DNA of 64,000 nucleotides from Desulfolutivibrio sulfoxidireducens (GTDB lineage Bacteria; Desulfobacterota; Desulfovibrionia; Desulfovibrionales; Desulfovibrionaceae), in contig NZ_CP045508.1 of NCBI RefSeq assembly GCF_013376475.1, forward strand, positions 2,640,001 to 2,704,000. Reading direction: 5' to 3'. Below the pieces are notes generated by a model, which did not search any database, was not told the DNA's origin, and saw nothing but the letters and a program-made list of their open reading frames with translations. Shown here one piece after another: positions 16,501 to 24,356 of the stretch; positions within the stretch are counted from its first letter, which is position 1; each line of letters begins with the position of its first letter. Position numbers and translations under genes: made by a program.

Positions 16501-18927
16501 GCCGTACAGGGTGTCGTTGCCCGTGCCGCCGATCAGGGTGTCGTTGCCGGTGCCGCCGGTCAGGGTGTCGTTGCCCGTGCCGCCGGCCAGGGTGTCGGAG
16601 CCCGCGCCGCCATCCAGGACGTTGTCGGCGTTGTCCCCGGTCAGTGTGTCCTCGTAATCGCCGCCGATCAGGTTTTCAATGGAGGACAGGGAGTCGGTAT
16701 TTGATCCCCAATTTGCCGTGCCCGCGCCCAGATCGGCGGTCACGCCGGAGGTGGCCGAGGCGTAGGAGGCCGTGTCGTTGCCTGTGCCGCCATCCAGGGT
16801 GTCGTTGCCGGCCATCCCGGACAGGGTGTCGTCGCCGGCGTTGCCCAGGAGTCGCTGCGAGCCGTCATAGCCGATCAGCACATCGTTGCCCGATGATCCG
16901 GTCAGATGGAAGGCGCCGGTGATGGTTTTCGTGGACAGGTCGTAGGTGCCCGCGTCAGCGGCGGTCAATGTGGTGGCGTTGGAGCTGGTCCCGACGGTCA
17001 GGGTCGTGAACCCGGCAAGCTGCGCCGCCGTCAGCGTGGTGTCCAGCCCAAACGTGTTCAGTATCTCCACGCCGGAGATCGTCGTCTCATGGAGTGGGTT
17101 GCCCAAATTGAAAAGGGTATCCGTACCGTCGCCGCCGGTGATGACGCTCCCCGTTGCGGACGCGGTCAAAAGCGTGAGGGAGTCGTTGCCCGCGCCGCCG
17201 TGAATCTGGTCTCCGGCGTTGTACACGGACAATATATCATTGCCGTCGCCGCCGGACATGGTGTTCACTCCCACGCTGTCGGAAATGAAGTCGTCGCCCG
17301 CGCCGCCGTCGATACTGTCGTTGCCCGATTCCCCGTACAGCGTGTCGTTGCCCGCGCCGCCAGAGAGCGTGTCGTCCCCGTCGCCGCCGGAAAGCGACTG
17401 CGCCGCGTCATTGCCGCCCAGCACGTCGTTTCCGGAGGACCCGGTCAGGTGAAAGGTGCCGACGACGGTTTTCGTGGTCAGGTCGTAGGTGCCGGCCTCG
17501 GCGGCGATCAACGTGCCCGTCAATGACTCGGAGCCGGCCGTCAGGGTCGTGAATCCGGCAAACTGCGCCGCCGTCAGGGTGGCGCTTCCCCCCGCCGTGG
17601 TCAGCGTCTCCACGTCCGTGATCGTCATGTCGCGCAGATCACGGTCGTGGCAATACAGTTGATCCGTCCCGTCCCCGCCGTCGACGGTGACGCCCGCCAG
17701 ATCCGAAGTCTGAATGAAGGCGAAATCGTTGCCCGCGCCGCCAAGAATCAGCTCCCCCGCGCCGCAGATGAAGAACACGTCGTCCCCAGCGCCGCCGGAG
17801 AGGGTGTTCACGCCGTCGCCGCCGTCCAGGGTGTCGACGCCGTCGCCGCCGTCCAGGCTGTCGTCGCCCGCGCCGCCGGAAAGGGAATCACTGCCCGCGC
17901 CGCCAGTGATGCTGTCGTTGCCGTCGCCGCCGCTGATGGACTGTGACGCGCCGTCGCCGACAAGCACATCGTCGCCGGAGGATCCGGTCAGGTTGATCGT
18001 GCCGACGGTGGTTTTCCCGGACAGGTCGTACGTGCCGGCATCGGCGGCGATCAACGTGCCCGTCCAGGACGCATCGCCGGCGGTTATGGTCGTGAACCCG
18101 GCAAACTGCGCCGCCGTCAGGGTGGCGCTCGAACTAAAGGTCTTCAGCGTCTCCACGCCCGTGATCGTCGCGACGCTGATGTTCACGCCGAGGGCTTCCA
18201 GGGTGTCCGTCCCGGTCCCTCCGTCGATGGACGCCCCGGCCAGGTCCGAGGTCACGAGCGCGATCCTGTCGTTGCCGGCGCCGCCGGAAACAGTGTCCGC
18301 GGAACCTGTTGTAATCAGGAAGTCGTCGCCGTCGTCGCCGGAGAGGCTGTTCGATCCGCTGCCTCCGTTGAGGGTGTCGTTGCCGGCATCGCCAAACAGA
18401 TAATCATTGCCGGCGTCACCGGACAGTTGGTCGTCGTAGGAGCCGCCATACAGGAGGTCGTTGCCCTCGCCGCCGGCCAGGGTATCGTAGCCGGAGCTGC
18501 CGGACAGATAATCGTCGCCGGCGTTGCCGTACAGGGAGTCGTTGCCGGCATCGCCGTACAGGGTATCGTTGCCGGTGCCGCCATCAAGGGTGTTGTTGCC
18601 GGCGTAGCCGAGCAGATAGTCGTGGCCTTCGCCACCTTCCAGGCTGTCGTCGCCGGTACCGCCGAGCATGGTGTCGTTGCCGACGTCGCCGTACAGGGTG
18701 TTATTGCCCTCGCCGCCGGTCAGTCTGTCGTTGCCGGCGTCGCCGTACAGGGTGTCGTTGCCGGCGTCGCCAAACAGGGAGTCGTTGCCCTCTCCGCCGG
18801 AGAGGCTGTCGTTGCCGTCGCCGCCGGACAGGGAATCATCACCTCCATAGCCATAAATGCTGTCGTTCCCGGTATCTCCGGTCAAGGTATCGTTGTCGCT
18901 GGTTCCGTTTATCACCTGATCAGCCAT
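13540..18927 (-). CDS. RTX3: giant RTX Ca-binding repeat protein
   Basis: A complete 1795-residue protein starting MADQVINGTSDNDTL. The ATG at 18927 follows AGAGAGG by about 7 nt; upstream in-frame codons back to 19032 lack a ribosome site. The N-terminal third has dense nonapeptides and three copies of a module with the LTAAQ(F/L)AGFTT segment and AADAGTYDL (about 18300-16900). An ENLILTG...NTITGN inter-repeat module follows near 16430-16240. Eight 98-residue SYAWAT units lie at about 16150-13850. The C-terminal 100 residues are nearly identical to those of RTX2 and form the presumed type I secretion domain. No enzymatic domain was found. Two intact insertion sequences lie upstream, so its expression may be IS-influenced. 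Confidence 0.94.
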   Translation of the reverse strand: MADQVINGTSDNDTLTGDTGNDSIYGYGGDDSLSGGDGNDSLSGGEGNDSLFGDAGNDTLYGDAGNDRLTGGEGNNTLYGDVGNDTMLGGTGDDSLEGGEGHDYLLGYAGNNTLDGGTGNDTLYGDAGNDSLYGNAGDDYLSGSSGYDTLAGGEGNDLLYGGSYDDQLSGDAGNDYLFGDAGNDTLNGGSGSNSLSGDDGDDFLITTGSADTVSGGAGNDRIALVTSDLAGASIDGGTGTDTLEALGVNISVATITGVETLKTFSSSATLTAAQFAGFTTITAGDASWTGTLIAADAGTYDLSGKTTVGTINLTGSSGDDVLVGDGASQSISGGDGNDSITGGAGSDSLSGGAGDDSLDGGDGVDTLDGGDGVNTLSGGAGDDVFFICGAGELILGGAGNDFAFIQTSDLAGVTVDGGDGTDQLYCHDRDLRDMTITDVETLTTAGGSATLTAAQFAGFTTLTAGSESLTGTLIAAEAGTYDLTTKTVVGTFHLTGSSGNDVLGGNDAAQSLSGGDGDDTLSGGAGNDTLYGESGNDSIDGGAGDDFISDSVGVNTMSGGDGNDILSVYNAGDQIHGGAGNDSLTLLTASATGSVITGGDGTDTLFNLGNPLHETTISGVEILNTFGLDTTLTAAQLAGFTTLTVGTSSNATTLTAADAGTYDLSTKTITGAFHLTGSSGNDVLIGYDGSQRLLGNAGDDTLSGMAGNDTLDGGTGNDTASYASATSGVTADLGAGTANWGSNTDSLSSIENLIGGDYEDTLTGDNADNVLDGGAGSDTLAGGTGNDTLTGGTGNDTLIGGTGNDTLYGGSGNDTLDGGTGDDSLAGGTGNDTYIVDSTGDVVNEIISIETEIDTVESSVTWTLGANLENLILTGSAAIDGTGNTLDNTITGNDAANVLDGGSGNDSLSGGAGNDTLDGGMGNDTLVGGSGSDTASYAWATEAVTVSTGRTTAQDTGGGGTDTFSSIENLIGGSGDDILTGNSPANTLVGNAGNDSLSGGIGNDSLDGGAGDDTLDGGTDNDTLAGGSGSDTASYAWATAGVTVSTGRTTAQDTGGGGTDTLSSIENLIGGSGDDILTGNSPANTLVGNAGNDSLSGGIGNDSLDGGAGDDTLDGGTDNDTLAGGSGSDTASYAWATAGVTVSTGRTTAQDTGGGGTDTLSSIENLIGGSGDDILTGNSPANTLVGNAGDDSLSGGIGNDSLDGGAGDDTLDGGTDNDTLAGGSGSDTASYAWATAGVTVSTGRTTAQDTGGGGTDTFSSIENLIGGSGDDILTGNSPANTLVGNAGDDSLSGGIGNDSLDGGAGDDTLDGGTDNDTLAGGSGSDTASYAWATAGVTVSTGRTTAQDTGGGGTDTLSSIENLIGGSGDDILTGNSPANTLVGNAGDDSLSGGGGNDSLDGGTGNDTLDGGTGNDTLAGGSGSDTASYAWATTAVTVSTGRTTAQDTGAGGTDTLSGIENVIGGGGNDVLTGNSPANTFAGGAGNDSLSGGSGNDSLDGGTGNDTLDGGTGNDTLAGGSGSDTASYAWATAGVTVSTGTTTAQNTGGGGTDTLSGIENVIGGSGNDVLTGNSPANTFAGGTGNDSLSGGSGNDSLDGGTGNDTLDGGTGNDTLAGGSGSDTASYAWATAGVTVSTGTTTAQNTGGGGTDTLSGIENVIGGSGNDVLTGNSPANTFAGGAGNDTLTGGLGSDTLTGGTGNDVFVYTATTESPSGTGRDTITDFAAGDTIRLTAIDANTGLAGNQAFTYIGSSAFTGVAGQLNYVSGIVSGDINGDGTADFQIALSNSATLTAGSFDL
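13850..16150 (-). repeat. 294-bp tandem coding repeats of RTX3
   Basis: Eight units with a strict 294-bp period (boundaries near 14062, 14356, 14650, 14944, 15238, 15532, 15826, 16120). Units between 14684 and 16120 differ by only a few bases. They are clearly homologous to the arrays of RTX1 and RTX2. Confidence 0.95.
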
Positions 18928-19210
18928 GGGATACCTCTCTCTTGATATCGGACAGTTTTTGAGCCGCAAACTCTTCAAAAAGAACGCATAGGTGAAGCAT
19001 GCTATTTTTACAACGTGCTTTCTGGTCGGCAAATGCTTCTTGCAATATAGTCAAATAAAGTTCGAACTTCATACAACAGTTACTCTTTCGGCCAACGAAA
19101 ACTCTTCAGAAACATGCCTCAAATCGATTGCAACATACTTTATAGTTTGAACTTTCATGGCCATAAATGCATTTATGCTCTTGAAAAAATTACGACAATT
19201 GCAAACAAAT
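18928..19210. other. AT-rich leader upstream of RTX3
   Basis: About 283 bp, much richer in A+T than the neighbouring genes, between the RTX3 start and the IS5-type element. It must hold the RTX3 promoter unless transcription comes from the IS. No unambiguous promoter could be picked. No gene is supported here. Confidence 0.5.
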
Positions 19211-20472
19211 GAGACCGCTGCACAATCCTATGATGTCGTTACGGAATTCTTCCGAAAGGTCTCGGACGTCTTATTCCGCCGTTGTTTAGCCGACAGCGAT
19301 GATCTTGCTTCGCCTTGCGGCGGCGCTCGTCACCCCGTTGGCGTAAGTGTTCCTCAGCATGCCGCTTTGAGCGCCGCCTTTTTTAGGTTGAAGGCCATGG
19401 CGTTGAGTAAAAATTCAAGCTCGACCTTGGGCACCCCAAGGTAACGCGTCCGGAAGAATCCATAACCTCGCTTGAGCGTTCCGAAAGCCCGTTCCACCTT
19501 CGACCGGACACTGCTGACTTGGCGGTTTGCCGCTTTTTCGGCGGGGTTCAGCGCACGGTTGCGAGCGGCCTTATGCATGATGCCGTCAGCAAGTCCCCGG
19601 GCTTGGAGCACATGCCTGTTCAACTGGCTGCTGTATCCCTTGTCTGCGTAGATGCGGCCCCCTGGCATGGGGCCAATCTCATCCAGAATATCCACGAATT
19701 CCTGCGTATCCGAATGGTTGGCCGGCGTGACATGGCCGCCAAGGAGAAAGCCGTCCCGGCTGTCCGTGGCCGCATGGACTTTGTAGCCGTAATATGCCCG
19801 GTTCCCTTTGCGCAACCAGGCCGCATCGGCGTCATCGGAGTAGCTGATGGTTACGTCCGACGCCTCGTCGTCATCTTCCTCGCGGTCTTCGGGAAGAATA
19901 TCGATCACCTTGAGGGGGCGGCGCGAGGAGGTGATGACGCTCGCGTCCACGATGGCTCCTTCACGTACCAGTATGCCGCGCCGCTGGAGTTGATGGTTGA
20001 GTTTGTCCAGAAGCCGCTTCAAGACGTTTTTTTCAAGCAGGCTCTGCCGAAACCGGCAAATGGTCGAGGAATCGGGCACTTGGTCATGATCAAGGGAGAG
20101 GCGCACGAACCGGACAAAGGACAACCGATCGTACAAGCATTCTTCCACCGCCGCATCGCTCAGGTTGTACCACCTCTGGAGCAGAAGGATTTTAAACATC
20201 GGCAACGGCGCATAGGCGGGATTGCCAACGGCATTGGCAACCCGGCTAAGCTTTTTCCGAAGAAGCTTCTCAAACGGCTTCCAGTCAATGAGGCGATCTA
20301 TTTCGTCCAGGAAGCATTCCTTGTGCCTGCGACGGGACACGACGTAGTCGGCAATGCCGGGCTTTTTGGAATTGCGCTCGTTCATGATCGCCTCCATCAT
20401 TTTGATGGAGAAAACATAGCACAATTGCCTAAAATTACAACAGATTTGTGCCATTTTTCGCGCAACGATCTC
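19211..20472 (-). mobile_element. Intact IS5-type insertion sequence, copy A (1262 bp)
   Basis: The ends are imperfect inverted repeats (GAGACCGCTGCAC on the left, GAGATCGTTGCGC read inward from the right). The element is flanked by the direct repeat CAAAT (19206-19210 and 20473-20477), as expected for a target duplication. It carries one transposase gene. A second copy of the same length lies at 57333-58594. They differ at only a few positions, which implies recent transposition. Confidence 0.93.
19354..20385 (-). CDS. IS5-family transposase, copy A
   Basis: A 343-residue DDE transposase starting MNERNSKKPG. The ATG at 20385 follows GGAGG by 5 nt, better than the upstream in-frame codons. 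An N-terminal DUF772-like domain (KILLLQRWYNLSDAAVEE) precedes the catalytic core. The DDE triad is visible as AIVDASVI, GRIYADKGYSS and SKVERAFGTLKR, so the enzyme looks intact. It excises and inserts the element that contains it. Confidence 0.95.
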   Translation of the reverse strand: MNERNSKKPGIADYVVSRRRHKECFLDEIDRLIDWKPFEKLLRKKLSRVANAVGNPAYAPLPMFKILLLQRWYNLSDAAVEECLYDRLSFVRFVRLSLDHDQVPDSSTICRFRQSLLEKNVLKRLLDKLNHQLQRRGILVREGAIVDASVITSSRRPLKVIDILPEDREEDDDEASDVTISYSDDADAAWLRKGNRAYYGYKVHAATDSRDGFLLGGHVTPANHSDTQEFVDILDEIGPMPGGRIYADKGYSSQLNRHVLQARGLADGIMHKAARNRALNPAEKAANRQVSSVRSKVERAFGTLKRGYGFFRTRYLGVPKVELEFLLNAMAFNLKKAALKAAC

Positions 20473-20514
20473 CAAATGCTCTTCTCCAGGAAATTGTTTT
20501 GTCCGACATAGGAC

Positions 20515-20928
20515 TTATCCATAAATAATTTTGGTTTTTATCTTCCGTAATGCAATGATCGCCGCCGCCAAGTGGATCAATGCTAAATGGGTTGCCCCGA
20601 GCTTTTCATACCGAATCGTCAACTTGCGAAACCGATTGAACCAAGAGTGGCAGGCCTCAACGACCCACCGTCGTGCTTTGAAAGAAGGGTTTTCAAGCTT
20701 TTCTCGCTGTTCTTCGCCGCGAGGGCGCACATGTGGTTTGTATCCGGCCGCGAGCATTTCTTTGCAAGGAGCTTCTCCCGCATATCCAGCATCCGCGCAT
20801 AGGTTTTCAGACTCGGCGTCCATGATCGGCTCCGCAATCTTGTTTGCCAAAACTGCTTTCAGCTGACTGACGTCATGCCGGTTGGCCCCGGTGACGACGA
20901 CCGATAACGGGACGCCACGCCCGTCCAC
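20515..20928 (-). CDS. IS427-like transposase OrfB (frameshift partner)
   Basis: The second frame carries the rest of the DDE core: LSVVVTGANRHD, the second Asp in NLCADAGYAG and the Glu in RRWVVEACHSWFNRF. It overlaps OrfA by about 56 bp and has no convincing ribosome site at 20928. Production by ribosomal frameshifting at the A7 run is therefore more likely than independent initiation. Confidence 0.88.
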   Translation of the reverse strand: MDGRGVPLSVVVTGANRHDVSQLKAVLANKIAEPIMDAESENLCADAGYAGEAPCKEMLAAGYKPHVRPRGEEQREKLENPSFKARRWVVEACHSWFNRFRKLTIRYEKLGATHLALIHLAAAIIALRKIKTKIIYG

Positions 20929-21358
20929 AAGGATATGGCGCTTTGTTCCTTTTTTTCCCTCGATCCGTTGGATTTCTCCCGGAATTCTCTTTGGCCATTG
21001 GAGCTTTGTTCATGCAGCCATCTATGGATTGCCATTCCCAGGCGATTCCTTCCATGTCGTCATACTCGGACAAGCCTCTCTGCCAAAGTTCCAGAAAGAA
21101 GCCCGCTTGTTCCCATTCTCTGAAATACCGGTGAATTGCGCTCGGACTGCCAAAAACTTCTTTGGGTAACGCCTTCCATTGAATGCCGGTCCGCAACACA
21201 TACACAATAGCGGAAAAGACAGTGCGTGCCGCAATTGGCTTTCTGCCTCCTCCAACCTTCCGTTTATATTGCTTTTCACCGTCTCTCTTTGGCCTGGGGA
21301 TCAAAGGCTCAACTATCTCCCAAAACGCGTCCGACACTTCCCATGATTTTATGCTCAT
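20873..21358 (-). CDS. IS427-like transposase OrfA
   Basis: The first frame of the two-frame transposase. The ATG at 21358 (MSIKSWEVSD) follows GGAGACAAGCAG. It carries the N-terminal DUF4096-like domain (FWEIVEPLIPRP) and the first catalytic Asp (QSIDGCMNK). Near its end the minus strand contains seven A residues (20956-20950). Shifting frame there joins it to OrfB as DRGKKGTK...DGRGVPLSVV, so the active product is expected to be an OrfAB fusion. Without the shift the frame continues as an unrelated Arg-rich tail. Confidence 0.88.
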   Translation of the reverse strand: MSIKSWEVSDAFWEIVEPLIPRPKRDGEKQYKRKVGGGRKPIAARTVFSAIVYVLRTGIQWKALPKEVFGSPSAIHRYFREWEQAGFFLELWQRGLSEYDDMEGIAWEWQSIDGCMNKAPMAKENSGRNPTDRGKKRNKAPYPCGRAWRPVIGRRHRGQPA

Positions 21359-21429
21359 CTGCTTGTCTCCGTTGGAGAAAAGCATACTAACAATTGAGTA
21401 CAAATGCAATTTTATTTATGGATAAGTCC

Positions 21430-21925
21430 ATAATCTGATAATATCATTCCTGCATATGGCATCAGCATGACGACGTCGTCGTGAACAATTCCAGAAGAAG
21501 AGCGCGTAATATTATTGAAACAACATCGGCGAACGCGCCGTTGCCCCGTCAGTTGATCTCAGCTTTCCGCCCGGATCGTCTCCTGTGAACCATGAAGATT
21601 TCCAACAGATGGGCTTTATTGACGATATTCTGCGTGCAAACATCGGTAAACACTTTGTCATAAGGACAATAAAGACATCGCCAACTTTTTGCAATCCACA
21701 TCGGGGGTGGATCGGAAGTCATGGGGTATTATGGCCATACGCCCCATACGCTCCCATACGCTCCGGAACGTATATCTTTTTCGGTATTCGCGGCGAATTC
21801 TTTAGGCGCTTGGCGAAAAATTGCGCCTGTCGAACGCGGGGAGCCTGAGGTGGCCTCGGATGGTTGGCCTATTGGACAGACGGATACGGTCATCCTGGAG
21901 TTTTTGAACGCCCATCCGTGGTCGC
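21430..21925. other. Intergenic region between IS elements and the 655-aa kinase
   Basis: About 500 bp with no supported gene. Short frames on both strands have no recognisable family. Around 21740-21765 there is a small direct repeat of the heptamer CCATACG or close variants. No clear terminator was found behind the kinase. Confidence 0.4.
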
Positions 21926-23893
21926 TCAAGCGATCTTTTGTCCCATCACCCTCTCAATCGCCTCCACCAGGGCCACGTTGTGCACCGGCTTCGCAACGTA
22001 GTCGTTCATACCAGCGGCAAGAAATTTCTCCTTGTCTCCCGTCATGGCGTAAGCGGTCATGGCGATGATCGGGATACGTGACTTCATGCCGAGATTTTTC
22101 GCCTCTCGGATGGCTTTGGTCGCCTCCAGGCCATCCATGGCAGGCATCTGGATGTCCATGAGGATCACGTCGAAATCGTTCCCGGTGAGAAGTTGAACCG
22201 CTTCCTGACCATCCTTGGCGGGCGTGACCGAGTACCCGGCTTTTTCGAGCAGTCGTTTGCCCGTGGTGAGACTTACGGTATCATCCTCCGCGAAAAGAAC
22301 ACGCAACCGCCTTCGTTTCGATGCATCCTTGCCCTGGATTTGTCCGATAGAATTGCTGATTGTTTCTTGGCATTTTTTAAAAGGCAACGAAAGATAAACA
22401 GTTGTCCCTTTTCCCAGCTCACTTTCAATTGCAACGTCTCCACCCATAAGATCCACAAGCTTGCGCACTATGGAGAGACCCAGGCCCGCACCCTGAAATC
22501 GCCTTGTATATGACCCCTCAACCTGCACAAAAGGTTCAAATATTTTTCTGAGGTCTTCATCTGAAATTCCAATTCCCGTATCACTCACAGTCACCAAAAC
22601 ACGAACATCCGCGCCCGCGGAAAACGGGAGAACAGACGCATGAATCAGAACCGACCCCTCATCGGTAAATTTAATAGCATTCCCGACAAGATTAAAGAGA
22701 ATCTGGCGTAGGCGGGCCTCATCTCCAATCAGCATATCCGGAACATTGTCATCGCGTGAAAACACCAGGCGAACGCCTTTCTCACTGGCCGCCATGGAAA
22801 AAACTTCCTCAATCGACTCCTTTGTTTTCTTGACATCAATTTCAGACTCCACCAACCGCATCTGGCCAGCTTCAATTCTTGAAATATCAAGGATGTCGGT
22901 AAGCAATCGAGTAAGTCTTTTTGTGGACTTCATCGCACTCAGAATATATTCCTTTTGCTCATCGCTCGCATCGGTCGTCTGGAGAAGCTGCAGCATGCCG
23001 AACACTCCATTGAGTGGCGTTCTGATCTCATGACTCATATTTGCAAGAAATTCTGACTTGGCGTTATTGGCAGATTCAGCCTTCTCTTTTTCAATGATCA
23101 GTAATTCTTGTTGTCTCTTAAGATTATATGTAGCAGCCTTGACTTGAACTCTGCATAAATAACCGCCGATGACTACGGCAGCCAGCACTGAAGACAATAC
23201 CAAGGCTGATATCGAAGCATAGAATGGCGCTCCAAACTGTGATTGTATTGGAGTTTTCATAACTTCTATCGCCGATATATCTCCGACTTTCCTATTATAA
23301 CCACCTGACCAATCATACAATTGTTGGAGTTGACCTGGGGCCTGAGAAGGAGTTCCATGGCAAACAAGGCATCTGGCTTCATTTTTCAAAAATGGCACGG
23401 CAACGACAAGGTACTTTCTCCCGTTTTCCTCTCGCACGAAGCGGAGATGGTCGCGACTTTGGTCCTCATTGAACAACTTTATGAGCTCTTTCTCCCCTTC
23501 TGTAGCTTTATTGACAGGATTTCTCGGGTCTTCAGCAGCCATTTTGTACTGTACTTCCGGCAAGCCAATTGCGACTCTCTCATCATTGTAGTATTTTTGA
23601 AAATTCCTGGCCATATATGACGAAGAAAGCAACTCTGGTGCATAAAAACCTTTTGGCAGCCTCCCCTCGTCCATCAGCCTATAATAGTTGGGATGCATAT
23701 CGTTCTGTATATATCTATGAAATGCCCTGACCTCCAGCATCGCGTCCCGAAGTCGATCCTCAGACTGACTATTGTGTACCTCCGTAGCCATATAATAAAC
23801 AGCTATGCCGACGATCGCAATCAAAAACAAAGACACCACGACAGCCTTTGTCTTTATATGACGCAATCTGCTTACGGCAATAAAGCTGGTCAC
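21926..23893 (-). CDS. Hybrid histidine kinase with CxxCH (Tll0287/DUF3365-like) sensor domain
   Basis: A 655-residue membrane kinase. A transmembrane helix (about 18-36) and a periplasmic Tll0287-like domain (about 40-220) carry a c-type heme motif CLVCH at 175-179. A second membrane helix (about 226-246), HisKA with H288 ([13 protein letters not shown]), HATPase ([20 protein letters not shown]) and a C-terminal receiver with D580 ([12 protein letters not shown]) follow. The start is a GTG at 23893 with GGGGAG 8 nt upstream. Domains of this family bind heme and are thought to sense redox state or gases; heme binding here is inferred from the motif. The coding region is less GC-rich than its neighbours. 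It lies 463 bp downstream of the kinase array and may be transcribed separately. Confidence 0.93.
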   Translation of the reverse strand: MTSFIAVSRLRHIKTKAVVVSLFLIAIVGIAVYYMATEVHNSQSEDRLRDAMLEVRAFHRYIQNDMHPNYYRLMDEGRLPKGFYAPELLSSSYMARNFQKYYNDERVAIGLPEVQYKMAAEDPRNPVNKATEGEKELIKLFNEDQSRDHLRFVREENGRKYLVVAVPFLKNEARCLVCHGTPSQAPGQLQQLYDWSGGYNRKVGDISAIEVMKTPIQSQFGAPFYASISALVLSSVLAAVVIGGYLCRVQVKAATYNLKRQQELLIIEKEKAESANNAKSEFLANMSHEIRTPLNGVFGMLQLLQTTDASDEQKEYILSAMKSTKRLTRLLTDILDISRIEAGQMRLVESEIDVKKTKESIEEVFSMAASEKGVRLVFSRDDNVPDMLIGDEARLRQILFNLVGNAIKFTDEGSVLIHASVLPFSAGADVRVLVTVSDTGIGISDEDLRKIFEPFVQVEGSYTRRFQGAGLGLSIVRKLVDLMGGDVAIESELGKGTTVYLSLPFKKCQETISNSIGQIQGKDASKRRRLRVLFAEDDTVSLTTGKRLLEKAGYSVTPAKDGQEAVQLLTGNDFDVILMDIQMPAMDGLEATKAIREAKNLGMKSRIPIIAMTAYAMTGDKEKFLAAGMNDYVAKPVHNVALVEAIERVMGQKIA

Positions 23894-24356
23894 AAATAAA
23901 TCTCCCCAATATGGGAATCCCCATTCCCACAGAAGTTATTGGGCACTTCTTCTTCAACACATTGCCCACGCGGACCGACGAGCGTCAAGCCAGACAGCCA
24001 TTTTGGCGTGGGTGGGGTGTTACGTATTTCATGCCCTGAGGAAGAGAAAAGACATTCAAACAAACCCCTGTACGTGTTTCCTCAAACTCGACCTCAATTC
24101 TCTGAATATTCCCCATCAAAGCGGAGCGCAAGACCCGGCGGCCTCAACCCCTTAAAAAGCAATCAAGAGCCCTCCGCTTTCTCCCAACACCAGCCTTCGC
24201 GTCGCTTCACCTCTCCGATCTCTGATCGTGGAGTTGGTCGTTGGCGTGGCCGTGAGTTGCGACGCTCCCCCGGCATGTTGGCATCCCTCTCCATAACGGA
24301 GAAGGAGCCCCGATGCCACGCGCGGCATTCTTCCCGATGGCCAGGGACTTCGCGGA
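23894..24356. other. Intergenic region between two hybrid kinases
   Basis: About 460 bp. A plus-strand open frame (23939-24397) shows no family resemblance and lacks a ribosome site. The region should hold the promoter of the CxxCH kinase, but none could be assigned with confidence. Confidence 0.4.

Larger units (their letters stand above)
20511..21429 (-). mobile_element. IS427/IS1031-like IS5-family element (919 bp)
   Basis: Inverted repeats GGACTTATCCATAAATAA form both ends (20511 and 21429). The trinucleotide ATA flanks both sides (20508-20510, 21430-21432), consistent with the short target duplications of this group. Two overlapping frames encode the transposase. It lies 38 bp from IS copy A. 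Confidence 0.92.

Noticed and set aside
19519-20511. 330-codon plus-strand frame opposite the IS5 transposase (and 57641-59323)
   Set aside because: It is antisense to a certain transposase with a DDE triad, and its second copy simply runs out of the IS into flanking DNA.
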